From NCBI RefSeq assembly GCF_031844685.1, contig NZ_CP134605.1, forward strand, positions 744,001-808,000: a stretch of DNA of 64,000 nt, in the 5' to 3' direction. Every line of letters begins with the position of its first letter. Position 1 is the stretch's first letter. Positions 56,227 through 64,000 of the stretch are shown here, in pieces. A model generated the notes under the pieces. It saw only the letters and a program-made list of their open reading frames with translations, made no database searches and was not told the DNA's origin. Both the position numbers and the translations under genes were made by a program. The DNA comes from Streptomyces sp. ITFR-21 (GTDB taxonomy: Bacteria > Actinomycetota > Actinomycetes > Streptomycetales > Streptomycetaceae).

Positions 56227-57231
56227 TCAGCTCAGCGACTTCGCGAAGTGCCGTTCCGTGACGCGGTAGCCGAGGGACGCGTAGAGCCGCAGCGCCGGAG
56301 TGTTGTCGGCGAAGACGCTGAGGGCGACGGCGGTCGCGCCCGCGTCCCTGGCGGTGTTCTCGGCGGCGAGCATCAGGGCCCGGCCGTGGCCCCGGCCGCG
56401 GTGGGCGGCGCCGATCTCGACGGAGAACACGAAGACGGGGTCGGTGAGGCCGAGCCACAGGTGTCCGACGGTGACGCCGCCGTGGTCCAGGCAGAGCAGG
56501 GCAGTCCCCTCGGTGGCCTGCCCGTCGGGAAGCGCGGCGGCGGAGACGGCGGCCTCGTGCGCCTCGGCCTGGTCGCGCGGCACCCCGCGCTCCACCAGTT
56601 CCGCGACGTAGCCGGCCCGCTCGTCCGCACGCCACTGCCGGTACTCGTCGGCGGTCATCGGGCGCAGGCCGCTGCCGGCCGGCAGCGGGTGCCGGCCGCC
56701 GCCACCGGAACCGCCGCTGCCGCCGGCGGGACCGCCAGCGCCGCCGGGCCCATCGGCGCCGTAACCACCACCACCGCCGTAACCAGCGGATCCACCGCCG
56801 CCGCCAAAGGGACCGCCGGGGCCACCCGAGCCGGGCCCCCCTGGCGCTCCGGGCGCTCCGGGCGCTCCGGGCACTCCGGGCACTCCGAGGGACTTGGCCA
56901 TGCTCCGGTTGCGCTCGGTGTAGCCGAGCGCCGCGGTGATCCGCAGCGCGTGCTCCGCGTCAGCCGGTACCGAGGTCTCCACCCGGGCGCAGCCCCAGTA
57001 GCGCAGCACCTCCTCGGCGGCCAGCGCGGCCACCGTGCCCCGGCCGCGCCGCCGGTCGGCCTCGTCGACGCTCAGCGCGTCGATCCGGCCGACCGAGGGG
57101 CCGAAGCGCCGGTCGGTGCTCAGCGCTATGCCGCCGACGACGCGGCTGTTGACGCACACCGCGTACGTACGGGCCCGTGTGCCGTCGGCTTCCCGCCGTT
57201 CGGGGCCGGTGGGTCTCAGGGTCGTGGTCAC
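56227..57231 (-). CDS. Double GNAT-domain protein with a glycine-rich linker
   Basis: This 334-residue protein has an N-terminal GNAT half at about 20-112 (SVDEADRRRGRGTVAALAAE) and a C-terminal GNAT half at about 195-330 (EIGAAHRGRGHGRALMLAAE, YASLGYRVTERHFAKSLS). Between them, residues ~113-190 are collagen-like Gly-Ala-Pro repeats and then Gly/Ser-rich. Both halves keep the acetyl-CoA loop, though the first is shorter. The substrate is unknown. Confidence 0.8.
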   Translation of the reverse strand: MTTTLRPTGPERREADGTRARTYAVCVNSRVVGGIALSTDRRFGPSVGRIDALSVDEADRRRGRGTVAALAAEEVLRYWGCARVETSVPADAEHALRITAALGYTERNRSMAKSLGVPGVPGAPGAPGAPGGPGSGGPGGPFGGGGGSAGYGGGGGYGADGPGGAGGPAGGSGGSGGGGRHPLPAGSGLRPMTADEYRQWRADERAGYVAELVERGVPRDQAEAHEAAVSAAALPDGQATEGTALLCLDHGGVTVGHLWLGLTDPVFVFSVEIGAAHRGRGHGRALMLAAENTARDAGATAVALSVFADNTPALRLYASLGYRVTERHFAKSLS

Positions 57232-57304
57232 GCCGGCGCTCCCGGGTCGGTCGCGCTCACAGGTCTGCTCACAGGTCCGCGCACGGGTCCTCCCGCAGGT
57301 CCGC

Positions 57305-58126
57305 TCACGGGTTGGGGTGGGCGGCGGACCGCTCGGCGAAGATCCGCATCGCCTTGGCGGTGACCGGGCCGGGGGCGCCCGGCAGGTCGCGGTCGTCCAC
57401 CCGGCGCACGGCCTGGACGTCGCGCAGGCTGGAGGTCAGGAAGACCTCCTCCGCCTCGGACAGCGCCTCCAGCGGCAGATCGGCCTCCTGGGCCCCGGAC
57501 CAGTCGACGACCAGAGCGCGGGTGATGCCGGCCAGGCAGCCGGAGTCGAGCGGCGGGGTCAGCAGCCGTCCGCCGAGGACGACGAAGACGTTGGAGCCGG
57601 TGCCTTCGCAGAGCCGTCCCCGGGTGTTGCCGAACAGCGCCTCGGAGGCGCCGCGTTCATGGGCGCGGGCGAGCGCGACCACGTTCTCCCCGTAGGAGGT
57701 GGTCTTCAGGCCGGTCAGCGCTCCCTTCTCGTTGCGGGCCCAGGGCACGGTGACGACGGTGGTGGTGTCGGGGCGGGGGTCGGCCGGGCCGAGGGCGACG
57801 ACGAGGGTGGCGCCGGCGCCGCCGCGGTCGGAGCCGAGCGGGGACGGGCCGCCGGTGTAGGTGATCCGCAGCCGGCCGAGCGGCATCGGGTTGGCGGAGA
57901 GCACCGCCTCGCAGGCGCCGGCCACCGCGTCCAGGTCGGGCTCGGGCAGGCCGAGGCCGCGGGCGGATCCGGCCAGCCGGTTCAGGTGGCGGGTGAGCGC
58001 GAAGGGCCGGCCCCGTACCGCCTTGACGGTTTCGAAGACGCCGTCCCCGACGGTCAGTCCGTGGTCGAACACCGACACGGTGGCGTCCGCGGCGTCCCGC
58101 AGCCCGCCGTCGACCCAGATCCTCAC
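57305..58126 (-). CDS. pabC: 4-amino-4-deoxychorismate lyase-like aminotransferase class IV
   Basis: The protein has 273 residues from the GTG at 58126, overlapping the previous stop (GTGA). It has fold-type IV PLP motifs: FDHGLTVGDGVFETVK, the Lys-containing LTGLKTTSYGENVVALA and EGTGSNVFVV. It should release p-aminobenzoate from aminodeoxychorismate for folate synthesis. The partner PabB gene is adjacent. Confidence 0.88.
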   Translation of the reverse strand: MRIWVDGGLRDAADATVSVFDHGLTVGDGVFETVKAVRGRPFALTRHLNRLAGSARGLGLPEPDLDAVAGACEAVLSANPMPLGRLRITYTGGPSPLGSDRGGAGATLVVALGPADPRPDTTTVVTVPWARNEKGALTGLKTTSYGENVVALARAHERGASEALFGNTRGRLCEGTGSNVFVVLGGRLLTPPLDSGCLAGITRALVVDWSGAQEADLPLEALSEAEEVFLTSSLRDVQAVRRVDDRDLPGAPGPVTAKAMRIFAERSAAHPNP

Positions 58127-59241
58127 GACTGCATCCTTCCCATCGTCCGGTGTCCGGCCGCCGTGCGGCCGCCGGTCCCTGCGCCGCCCGCTTCCCGATC
58201 GCCCGGCGGCTCTCCCGACGCTACCGCCAGCAGCCGCGCGGCCTTGAGTTCCGTCTCCGCCCACTCGCCGGCCGGGTCGGATCCCCAGGTGATGCCGGCG
58301 CCGGTGCCGAAGCGCAGTACGGGGGCGCCGGGGACGGTCCGGTCGATCCAGAACGTCCGGATGCCGACGGCGAGTTCGGCGGTCTTCCGGTCGGCGTCCA
58401 CCCAGCCGACCGCGCCGCAGTACGGTCCGCGGGGCGCGGTCTCCAGTTCGGCGATGGCGCGCAGGGCGCTGGATTTGGGCGCGCCGGTGACCGAACCGGG
58501 CGGGAAGGCGGCGGCGAAGAGCTCCGGCCAGCCCGCGTCCGGGCGCAGCTCGCCGCGGACGGTGGAGACCAGGTGGACCAGGCCCGGGTGCGGTTCGACG
58601 GCGCACAGCGCCGGGACGGTGACGGTGCCGGTGGCGCAGACCCGGCCGAGGTCGTTGCGCACCAGGTCGACGATCATCACGTTCTCGGCCCGGTCCTTGG
58701 GGAGGAAGCCGGCCGCGGTGCGGGCGGTGCCCTTGATGGGGCCCGACTCCACACCGGCCCCGGTACGGCGCAGGAAGAGTTCGGGTGAGGCGGTGGCGAT
58801 CTCCACGCCGTGCGCGGGCAGCCGGACCGTGCCGGCGTACGGGGCGGGGTTGCCGCGGGCCAGGACCGCGCCCAGGGCGTCGATGTCGTGCGCGTGCGGG
58901 GCCCGGCCGGCGCCGAGCGGGGCGGTGAGCACCCGGCAAAGGTTGACCTGGTAGACCTCGCCGGTCGCGATGCGGTCGCGGATCGCCCGGACCCCCGCCT
59001 GGTAGGTGTCGCGGTCCATCGAGGAGGTCCAGCTTTCGGCGGCCGGGCCGCGCCAGCCGCCGGGGTCGGGCGCGGGGCCGTCGCGGACGTCGCCGAAGCG
59101 GGCGCAGACCGTGCGGCCCTCGAAGTCCACGGCGACCGCCCAGAAGCCGGCCGAGTCGAGCGCGCCGAGGTCGGTGGTGACATCCCGCAGGTCGGAGGCG
59201 ACGCGGCGGCCGAAGCGGGCCATGGGGGCGAGATCGCTCAC
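58123..59241 (-). CDS. pabB: Aminodeoxychorismate synthase component I
   Basis: The protein has 372 residues of the chorismate-binding fold, with the signatures GEVYQVNLCRVL, IKGTARTA, MIVDLVRNDLGRV and GSVTGAPK. It is shorter than classical PabB because the N-terminal part is reduced. It should aminate chorismate using ammonia from a separate glutaminase (PabA, not in this window). Confidence 0.9.
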   Translation of the reverse strand: MSDLAPMARFGRRVASDLRDVTTDLGALDSAGFWAVAVDFEGRTVCARFGDVRDGPAPDPGGWRGPAAESWTSSMDRDTYQAGVRAIRDRIATGEVYQVNLCRVLTAPLGAGRAPHAHDIDALGAVLARGNPAPYAGTVRLPAHGVEIATASPELFLRRTGAGVESGPIKGTARTAAGFLPKDRAENVMIVDLVRNDLGRVCATGTVTVPALCAVEPHPGLVHLVSTVRGELRPDAGWPELFAAAFPPGSVTGAPKSSALRAIAELETAPRGPYCGAVGWVDADRKTAELAVGIRTFWIDRTVPGAPVLRFGTGAGITWGSDPAGEWAETELKAARLLAVASGEPPGDREAGGAGTGGRTAAGHRTMGRMQS

Positions 59242-59386
59242 GGTGCGTTCCCGGGGGCTGGAGGGGGTGGGACCCGAGTGTAGGCGGGGCCGGCGGGCGG
59301 GGGCTTGCGGCGGTCCCGGCGCGGTCCCGGCGGCGTGCGGGCGTCAACCGCTTGTCATCGGCCCGGCACGCTGCGGAAACCGGTTT

Positions 59387-59414
59387 TTGAGCTGGCCCGG
59401 GGATCCGCTAGAGT
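59387..59414 (+). promoter_or_regulatory. Promoter of the tRNA operon
   Basis: TTGAGC (59387-59392) and TAGAGT (59409-59414) are separated by 16 bp and sit ~74 bp before tRNA-Gly. It is the best vegetative promoter in this region and should drive all five tRNA genes. Confidence 0.6.
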
Positions 59415-59487
59415 TCACCTCGTCGTCGGGGAGTGCGAACCTCCCGGCGCGGTGGAGGCCCGGGATTCGTTCCGGGTGGCAGTACCT

Positions 59488-59560
59488 GCGGACGTGGCTC
59501 AGTTGGTAGAGCATCACCTTGCCAAGGTGAGGGTCGCGAGTTCGAATCTCGTCGTCCGCT
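59488..59560 (+). tRNA. tRNA-Gly (anticodon GCC)
   Basis: This 73-nt cloverleaf has acceptor GCGGACG/CGTCCGC and anticodon loop TTGCCAA. CCA is not encoded. Confidence 0.96.
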
Positions 59561-59595
59561 CGATGTGGGGGATCTTCCCGAGCTCCCGCTGTGTT

Positions 59596-59666
59596 GGTGG
59601 AGTGGCCGAGAGGCGAGGCAACGGCCTGCAAAGCCGTCTACACGGGTTCAAATCCCGTCTCCACCT
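59596..59666 (+). tRNA. tRNA-Cys (anticodon GCA)
   Basis: This 71-nt cloverleaf has acceptor GGTGGAG/CTCCACC and anticodon loop CTGCAAA. Confidence 0.95.
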
Positions 59667-59670
59667 CCAA

Positions 59671-59742
59671 GGACGATTAGCTCAGCGGGAGAGCGCTTCC
59701 CTGACACGGAAGAGGTCACTGGTTCAATCCCAGTATCGTCCA
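59671..59742 (+). tRNA. tRNA-Val (anticodon GAC), copy 1
   Basis: This 72-nt cloverleaf has acceptor GGACGAT/ATCGTCC and anticodon loop CTGACAC. It starts 4 bp after tRNA-Cys. Confidence 0.96.
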
Positions 59743-59788
59743 CTGGACCCCGACCGGGTCCGCCGCAGGACCGTCCGACGAGGACCCC

Positions 59789-59860
59789 GCGCGATTAGCT
59801 CAGCGGGAGAGCGCTTCCCTGACACGGAAGAGGTCACTGGTTCAATCCCAGTATCGCGCA
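59789..59860 (+). tRNA. tRNA-Val (anticodon GAC), copy 2 with altered acceptor
   Basis: The body is identical to copy 1, but the acceptor stem is GCGCGAT/ATCGCGC. Two paired positions have changed together, so pairing is preserved. Confidence 0.95.
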
Positions 59861-59898
59861 CGCACCGCCGGTGGTATGCAGTCTCATCGGCGATACCA

Positions 59899-59970
59899 GG
59901 ACGATTAGCTCAGCGGGAGAGCGCTTCCCTGACACGGAAGAGGTCACTGGTTCAATCCCAGTATCGTCCA
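59899..59970 (+). tRNA. tRNA-Val (anticodon GAC), copy 3
   Basis: It is identical to copy 1 over all 72 nt. Its 3' end is followed within ~130 bp by the cassette C remnants. Confidence 0.96.
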
Positions 59971-60101
59971 CAACAGTCCGGCCATCGCTATCCGGTACGC
60001 TCCTGGGGCCGCCTCCTAAGGTGGCTCCAGGCCGTTTTCTGACAGCGCCCGCCCTGCCCGGACGAGCCGGGCGGGGCGGGCGTTGGGCGCTGCTGGCGCG
60101 G

Positions 60102-60233
60102 TTACGGTTGTTTCCGCTCCACCATCCCCACCGCGTACACCCCCTGGCCGTCGATGTCCGGAGCGGCGGTATTTCTGGTGACGAAGCGCTGGAAGCTGTC
60201 GCGAACCTCGGTGATCTGGCTGTCGAGTTCCAC
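60102..60233 (-). pseudogene. Cassette C gene 2, truncated
   Basis: From GTG 60233 43 residues (ELDSQITEVRDSFQRFVTRN, then DIDGQGVYAV) match the start of the cassette gene 2 proteins (141-142 residues) and then run into unrelated sequence and a stop. The remaining two thirds, and genes 3 and 4, are missing. Confidence 0.8.
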
Positions 60234-60235
60234 GG

Positions 60236-60933
60236 TCAGTGCTCCGGATTGTGGGCCCGGTACTCGGCTTCCAGGTCCACCTGAGTGAACTCGTCCAGGC
60301 GCATCATGAGCTGGGCGGCCTGGACCCACGGCATGCGGTCGTCGCCGAAGTCGAGGCTGCCGGCGTCTACCGGTACGGGGGCCGGGTAGCTCGGGCGGTA
60401 CAGCACTCCGTCCACCCCGCTCAGGCGGAAGCGGCGGACCCGCACGGCGGCGTACCTCCCACGCAGGTGCGGGCAGGCCCGGACCGACAGCCAGGCGCAC
60501 GGCAGGCAGACCGGGGGGGGTGGCCGGTCACCATGTCGGCCGGCCAGGTGCTGCGGTCCTCCGGGTCCTCGCTCAGCAGCCACAGCAGACCGTCGGCGGT
60601 GGCGTCCTTCCTGGCGGGCCGACCGCAGACCTGGCACAGCAGGCCTTCCATGGCTTGGCGCTGGCGGAGGAAGTTCACCGTGCCGTACTGGGGCCCGCCC
60701 CTGCCGGGGATGCCGGGCATCCGCCGCCAGAGGGTGCCAGTGCTGTCGCGGTCCCACGGGCGCTCGTTGACATAGGCCAACCGGCCCCGGCGCATGGTGA
60801 CTTCGGGCTGAGTGGTCGTCTCCGCCGGCCAGGAGGCGATGAACGGCACGCGGTCGGTCAGGCGGAGGCCGCCGACGGGTCGGCGGTCGGAGTGGCGAAG
60901 GGTGGCAACACGAGGGCTCGATGGCCGTTGCAT
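60236..60933 (-). pseudogene. Cassette C gene 1: CxxC protein with a frameshift at a C8 run
   Basis: The first frame (60933 to about 60520) gives LRLTDRVPFIASWPAETTTQ and LLCQVCGRPARKD. At a run of eight G on the plus strand (60513-60520) the frame breaks; the next frame continues with PPVCLPCAWLSV, CPHLRGRYAAVRVRRF and the normal end. Copy B has a shorter C run there, so one indel inactivated the gene. Confidence 0.85.
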
Positions 60934-61132
60934 AGGAGCTTCCCTGCGAGCGGAGGGGTAGGGCTACCCGCTGTCAGCCGCCTGCGATCACCGGCACACC
61001 CTGTGACGGCGGCGGGTTCGGTGCAGAACTTCCCGGTTCAACCGCCAACATTCGCCGTTGTATTGCCGCCCTGCGGTTCGGCGCTACCGTTCAGACAAGA
61101 GCCGTGCGTGCATAGCAGACGGGGGAGGAGCG
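60934..61132. promoter_or_regulatory. Divergent control region of cassette C, homologous to cassette B
   Basis: This is the reverse-complement homologue of 46489-46689 with the same blocks (TTGAAC-G near the regulator, GGTTGAACCGGGAAGTTCTG in the middle). Conservation here, although both flanking genes are dead, gives a ready comparison for finding operators. Confidence 0.55.
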
Positions 61133-61839
61133 TTGGCTTCAAGCCTCGTAGCCGTCGGCAGGAACAGACTCAGGCCGCCCAGCAGTTGCGCGCCCAGGGG
61201 TGGAGCTGGGCGCAGGTGGCCGCCGAGTTCTGCGCTCGCTATCGCGTCAACCCCCCTGGCAGGAAAAACCACGCGTGGGAATCGACCATGCCATCGCCGC
61301 CCAGACATGGGCCACCCAGTCCGGCAGCCACATGGCGCGGGCCTATTCGGCAGACGTAGCAGCCAAGGCATTTGCGGCAGCCGGACACGAAGGCAAGGCG
61401 AGGGCGGCCCTGGAAGCTGAGCGAACGGCAGCCGCGGAGTCTCGTGCCGACGGTCAACCGCCGGCAACCTGGTGGTATTTCTACGACGAGTCGTTTTACT
61501 GGGGAACGCGCAGCAAGGTCAGCCTGGACCTGCGCAATCCCGATGACGCCGTCTACCCGGCAACAACAACCTTGCCCCTCCGGGACCTGGCGAATGCCCG
61601 AGACTTCACACACCTTCTGACTCGTCTGGCTGAGGCTCGTGTCCAGCAGGGCGACATTCACGAAGCGAGCCAGGTCGTCACAGAGGCTGCTCGCATCACG
61701 GCCGTCAACCGCGCACCCCGGTTGGAGCAGAGCATCCGCGACGTACGCATGAGCCTTTCGCCGTAGCAGCGCACCAGGTCGGTGCGGCGGCTCGATGAGG
61801 CACTGCGAGCGTATGGCGTTGGCAGCGTCGGGGTGTGAC
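61133..61839 (+). pseudogene. Cassette C TPR regulator, decayed
   Basis: Relative to the 44932-46488 gene there is a 1-nt deletion at the third codon after TTG 61133. A large internal deletion joins the N-terminal AAEFCARYRVNPPG to the late KPRVGIDHAIAAQ region. A Trp-to-amber change at LSP-TAG (61764-61766) is followed by homologous residues to about 61839. Three lesions show it is non-functional. Confidence 0.88.
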
Positions 61840-62149
61840 AGCGCCTAACACAATGAGGTGGATGGGGCCTGGTGGCGGTGTCCGACCTGCGGATTGGGCG
61901 TTGGGCGGTCGTGGGAGCCTCCACGAGCCCGCGGAAGCGGGGTCCCGCTGATCGTGGAGCTGGTACTGGCCGACGAGGACACCGTCCGCGAGGGAGTCCA
62001 CCGAGCCGAACGGCCTGCCGTCGCTCAGCCGGGGCGTCACTCGGGCGTGCCCTGCCGGGTCGGTCCGCGGCAGGCGCTTGCCGCTCCGGGGCCGGTGTCC
62101 GACAGCGGTCGCCGAACGGCCGGTACCGGCTCGATCCGGGCTCAGGCCG
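61840..62149. other. Non-coding junction region
   Basis: About 310 bp with overlapping open frames in several phases but no recognisable protein. It probably contains degraded sequence between the cassette C relic and the dehydrogenase fragment. Confidence 0.4.
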
Positions 62150-62468
62150 GGCGGGCGGCGGTGTCACCGCCGCCATCGACCTGTACGGGACGGAGACCGT
62201 GCATGCGGCGAGGGAGCTCGGCGTACCGGACGGCCGCATCTGCACCATCGCCGCGCACGTCGACGGCGTACCGGCGGCCAACGGCGCCGACGCGGCTCCC
62301 GGCGCCCTGGAAGAGGTCGCCCGCCTGGTCGCGGCGGGCCGGCTCCGGGTGCCTGTCGCGGCGAGCTTCCCGGTCGGGCAGATCCGCCGCGCGGCCGAGC
62401 TCCAGGCCGGCCGGCACGTGCACGGCAAGGTCGTCATCGACCTTGCGGCCAAGGCCGTCGTGACCTGA
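62150..62468 (+). pseudogene. MDR-type NADP-dependent oxidoreductase, C-terminal fragment
   Basis: About 105 codons (AAIDLYGTETVHAARELGVP, RICTIAAHVDGVPAANGADA, RHVHGKVVIDL) match the end of quinone reductase-like medium-chain dehydrogenases. The catalytic and most of the cofactor domain are absent. Confidence 0.75.
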
Positions 62469-62583
62469 GCCCGGCGTGTCGCCGCGCCCCTGGGTTCGAC
62501 GATCTCGCCCACCGCCAGGCGCCCGACGCCGGATCGGCCGGCGAGTCGGCAGCCCGGCGCGTCCGCGTGCGTGCACGAACAGG

Positions 62584-62621
62584 CCGGAGGGCCGGAAGCG
62601 ATCTCGCTTCCGGCCCTCCGG
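62584..62621 (-). terminator. Strong hairpin after the zinc-ribbon gene
   Basis: Eighteen-base arms, 62584-62601 and 62604-62621, are perfectly complementary. It lies 11 bp past the stop of the 62633-62953 gene. Confidence 0.75.
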
Positions 62622-62632
62622 TGTCTCACCGG

Positions 62633-62953
62633 TCAGGACGAGAACAGCATGTGCGCGAAGCCGTGACCGCCGCGGTGGCCGCCGCCGTGGTGGCCCCCGT
62701 GGTGACCGCCCTGGTGGCCGCCGCCGTACGGGGCCGCGGCCCATGCCGGGGCGGCGGGCTGCTGCGGGTAGGCGGGCGGGGCCGGATAGGACTGCGGCGG
62801 CGGGGCGGGCTGGGTCCACCGGCCTTCGAGCTGGGTCAGCGCCTCAAGCTCCCCGTAGTCCAGGAAAATACCCCGGCAGGTGCCGCACTGCTCGATCTGG
62901 ACGCCGTTGCGGTTGTACGTCTGCATCTGGCCGTGACACTTGGGGCAGACCAT
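62633..62953 (-). CDS. zf-TFIIB zinc-ribbon protein with a His/Gly-rich tail
   Basis: The protein has 106 residues from ATG 62953, with GAGGAG 9 nt upstream. The zinc ribbon reads MVCPKCHGQMQTYNRNGVQI, then QCGTCRGIFLDYGELEAL. A Pro/Ala/Tyr-rich linker and a His/Gly repeat tail (HHGGHHGGGHRGGHG) follow, which could bind metals. It is co-directional with the phosphotransferase gene, 34 bp downstream of it. Confidence 0.88.
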   Translation of the reverse strand: MVCPKCHGQMQTYNRNGVQIEQCGTCRGIFLDYGELEALTQLEGRWTQPAPPPQSYPAPPAYPQQPAAPAWAAAPYGGGHQGGHHGGHHGGGHRGGHGFAHMLFSS

Positions 62954-62987
62954 GGGCTGTTCAACTCCTCGCAATAAACAGGTACGT

Positions 62988-63986
62988 TCATTTTAGGTGG
63001 GCGATACGGGCGCAGGTGGCCAGCAGTTCGGACTCGGCCTCGTCCAGGTCGCGTTCCTCGCGGGCCGCCTTGGTCACCGCGGTAGCGGCGCTCTGCACCG
63101 CCAACGTCCGTGCCGGCACGTCGAGACGGCCCCACGGGTCGCCGTCGCCCGGTACCGCGGTGCCGCCCGCGTCCCGGTAGGCGGCGAGGAAGCGGACCCA
63201 CACCTCGGGTGCCAGCAGGCCGGCCGCGAACCACATCGCGGGCCGGGCCAGGTCCCAGCCGGGCTCCCCCAGGCCGAGGTCGTCGACGTCGATCAGCAGC
63301 CAGCGGCCGTCCGGGGCCGGGTAGCGGACCAGCTGGCCGAGGTGCCAGTCGCCGTGGCACACCGCGGCGCGGCCCTCGCGCGGCGTCTCGTCCCGGGCCC
63401 AGCCGGGCAGCCGGCGCCAGGCCAGCCGTACGGTCCGGGCGGCGGCGCTGTCCGGGGCGGCGCGCAGCCGGGCCATCGCGCGGGCGGCCTTCGCCGGGCC
63501 GCGCATCGGCGGCAGCGGACCGGGCAGTTCGGCGGGCGGTACGGAGTGCAGCCGGGCGAGCAGCACGGCGGCGTCCTCCCAGGGCGCGGCCCGCGGATCG
63601 CCGGGATCCACCGGCCGGCCGTACGGCCAGACGCTCACCGCCCGGCCCTCGGCCGACAGGGCGCCGGCGGCGGGCCGGTACGGGGGCAGCAGGATGTCCC
63701 GCATCCGGGGGTGGGCGGCGACGGCGAGCCGGCTGCCGAGCGCGGCGAGGTCGGTGTCGGCGGCGTGCGCCTTGGCCACCGCGCCGCCGACCCGGACGAC
63801 GGTGGCGTCGGGCCGGTCGGCGACGACGACGGCGGGCCCGTCGCCGCCCGCGACCGCCGCGTACGCAGTTAGCGCGGCCGTCAGCGGGCCGGCGGCCGGC
63901 CCGGGCGCGGGCGCGGGTCCCGGCACTGACGTGCGTGCGGGCGCGGACACGGCTGGGGACGCGGACGGGAGCGCCTGCACGGACAC
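62988..63986 (-). CDS. Aminoglycoside phosphotransferase-family kinase
   Basis: The protein has 332 residues from the GTG at 63986, close to the window end; a start further upstream cannot be excluded. The kinase catalytic loop CHGDWHLGQLV and the metal-binding IDVDDLGLGEPGWD are present. The N-terminal ~40 residues are Ala/Pro-rich and disordered. The family includes antibiotic kinases and many small-molecule kinases; the substrate is unknown. Confidence 0.82.
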   Translation of the reverse strand: MSVQALPSASPAVSAPARTSVPGPAPAPGPAAGPLTAALTAYAAVAGGDGPAVVVADRPDATVVRVGGAVAKAHAADTDLAALGSRLAVAAHPRMRDILLPPYRPAAGALSAEGRAVSVWPYGRPVDPGDPRAAPWEDAAVLLARLHSVPPAELPGPLPPMRGPAKAARAMARLRAAPDSAAARTVRLAWRRLPGWARDETPREGRAAVCHGDWHLGQLVRYPAPDGRWLLIDVDDLGLGEPGWDLARPAMWFAAGLLAPEVWVRFLAAYRDAGGTAVPGDGDPWGRLDVPARTLAVQSAATAVTKAAREERDLDEAESELLATCARIAHLK

Positions 63987-64000
63987 GGGCTCCGGTGCGG

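Noticed and set aside
59305..60042. Plus-strand frames through the tRNA cluster with repeated QRESASLTRKRSLVQSQYRP-like segments
   Set aside because: The repeated peptides are translations of the three tRNA-Val genes.
34000..62600. CRISPR array or known phage-defence island in the accessory regions
   Set aside because: There are no regularly spaced repeats of CRISPR size and no cas, restriction-modification or nuclease genes. The repeats present are insertion sequences, tRNAs and short tandem arrays.

Overview
The window is chromosomal DNA of a streptomycete. GC content is very high, GTG and TTG starts are common, and a clear SsgB (a sporulation protein restricted to morphologically complex actinomycetes) is present. 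The housekeeping gene order rarA, hisS, relA-apt-secF-secD-yajC-ruvB-ruvA-ruvC-yebC-pdxT-pdxS-pimA-acyltransferase-phosphatidylinositol phosphate synthase, HIT, thrS also fits Streptomyces.

Layout. (1) 1-33.7 kb is conserved core: the end of a large ATPase/TPR regulator, rpsD, an iron-box-controlled DUF2470 gene, rarA with a glutamine amidotransferase, a GlnA4-like enzyme, VKOR, hisS, stringent response and purine salvage (relA, apt), Sec translocon (secD, secF, yajC), Holliday-junction processing (ruvABC), vitamin B6 synthesis (pdxST), phosphatidylinositol mannoside synthesis, and thrS. (2) 33.9-52.4 kb is an accessory island between thrS and ssgB. It holds an oxidoreductase/SDR/TetR module, a DUF397 plus Xre/DUF5753 regulator pair, two copies of an unnamed four-gene operon, nested insertion sequences of at least five families, and two identical tRNA-Val(CAC) genes. 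(3) 52.9-59.3 kb returns to core: ssgB, a CGNR protein, membrane proteins, a DsbA-like protein, a double GNAT protein and pabC/pabB. (4) 59.4-60.0 kb is a tRNA operon: Gly, Cys, Val, Val, Val. (5) 60.1-62.5 kb is a second accessory patch with a decayed third copy of the cassette. (6) The window ends with a zinc-ribbon protein and a phosphotransferase.

Most interesting system: a translationally coupled operon of a CxxC/CxxC protein, a small unknown protein, a GHKL (anti-sigma/RsbW-type) ATPase and a small Xre regulator. Copy A (38.3-40.1 kb) looks intact and lies beside a DUF5753 Xre/DUF397 pair. Copy B (46.7-50.2 kb) is driven divergently from a 518-residue TPR regulator; its second gene is split by an IS5-type element and its ATPase has lost the N-box Glu. 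Copy C (60.1-61.8 kb) is a pseudogene cluster keeping the same divergent arrangement, and fragment D (about 52.0 kb) is a short relic. All copies lie on the 3' side of tRNA-Val genes, which suggests a tRNA-Val-targeted mobile or island-borne signalling module. Two insertions (IS3 in IS630, IS5 in copy B) can be removed on paper with exact target duplications to restore the broken reading frames.
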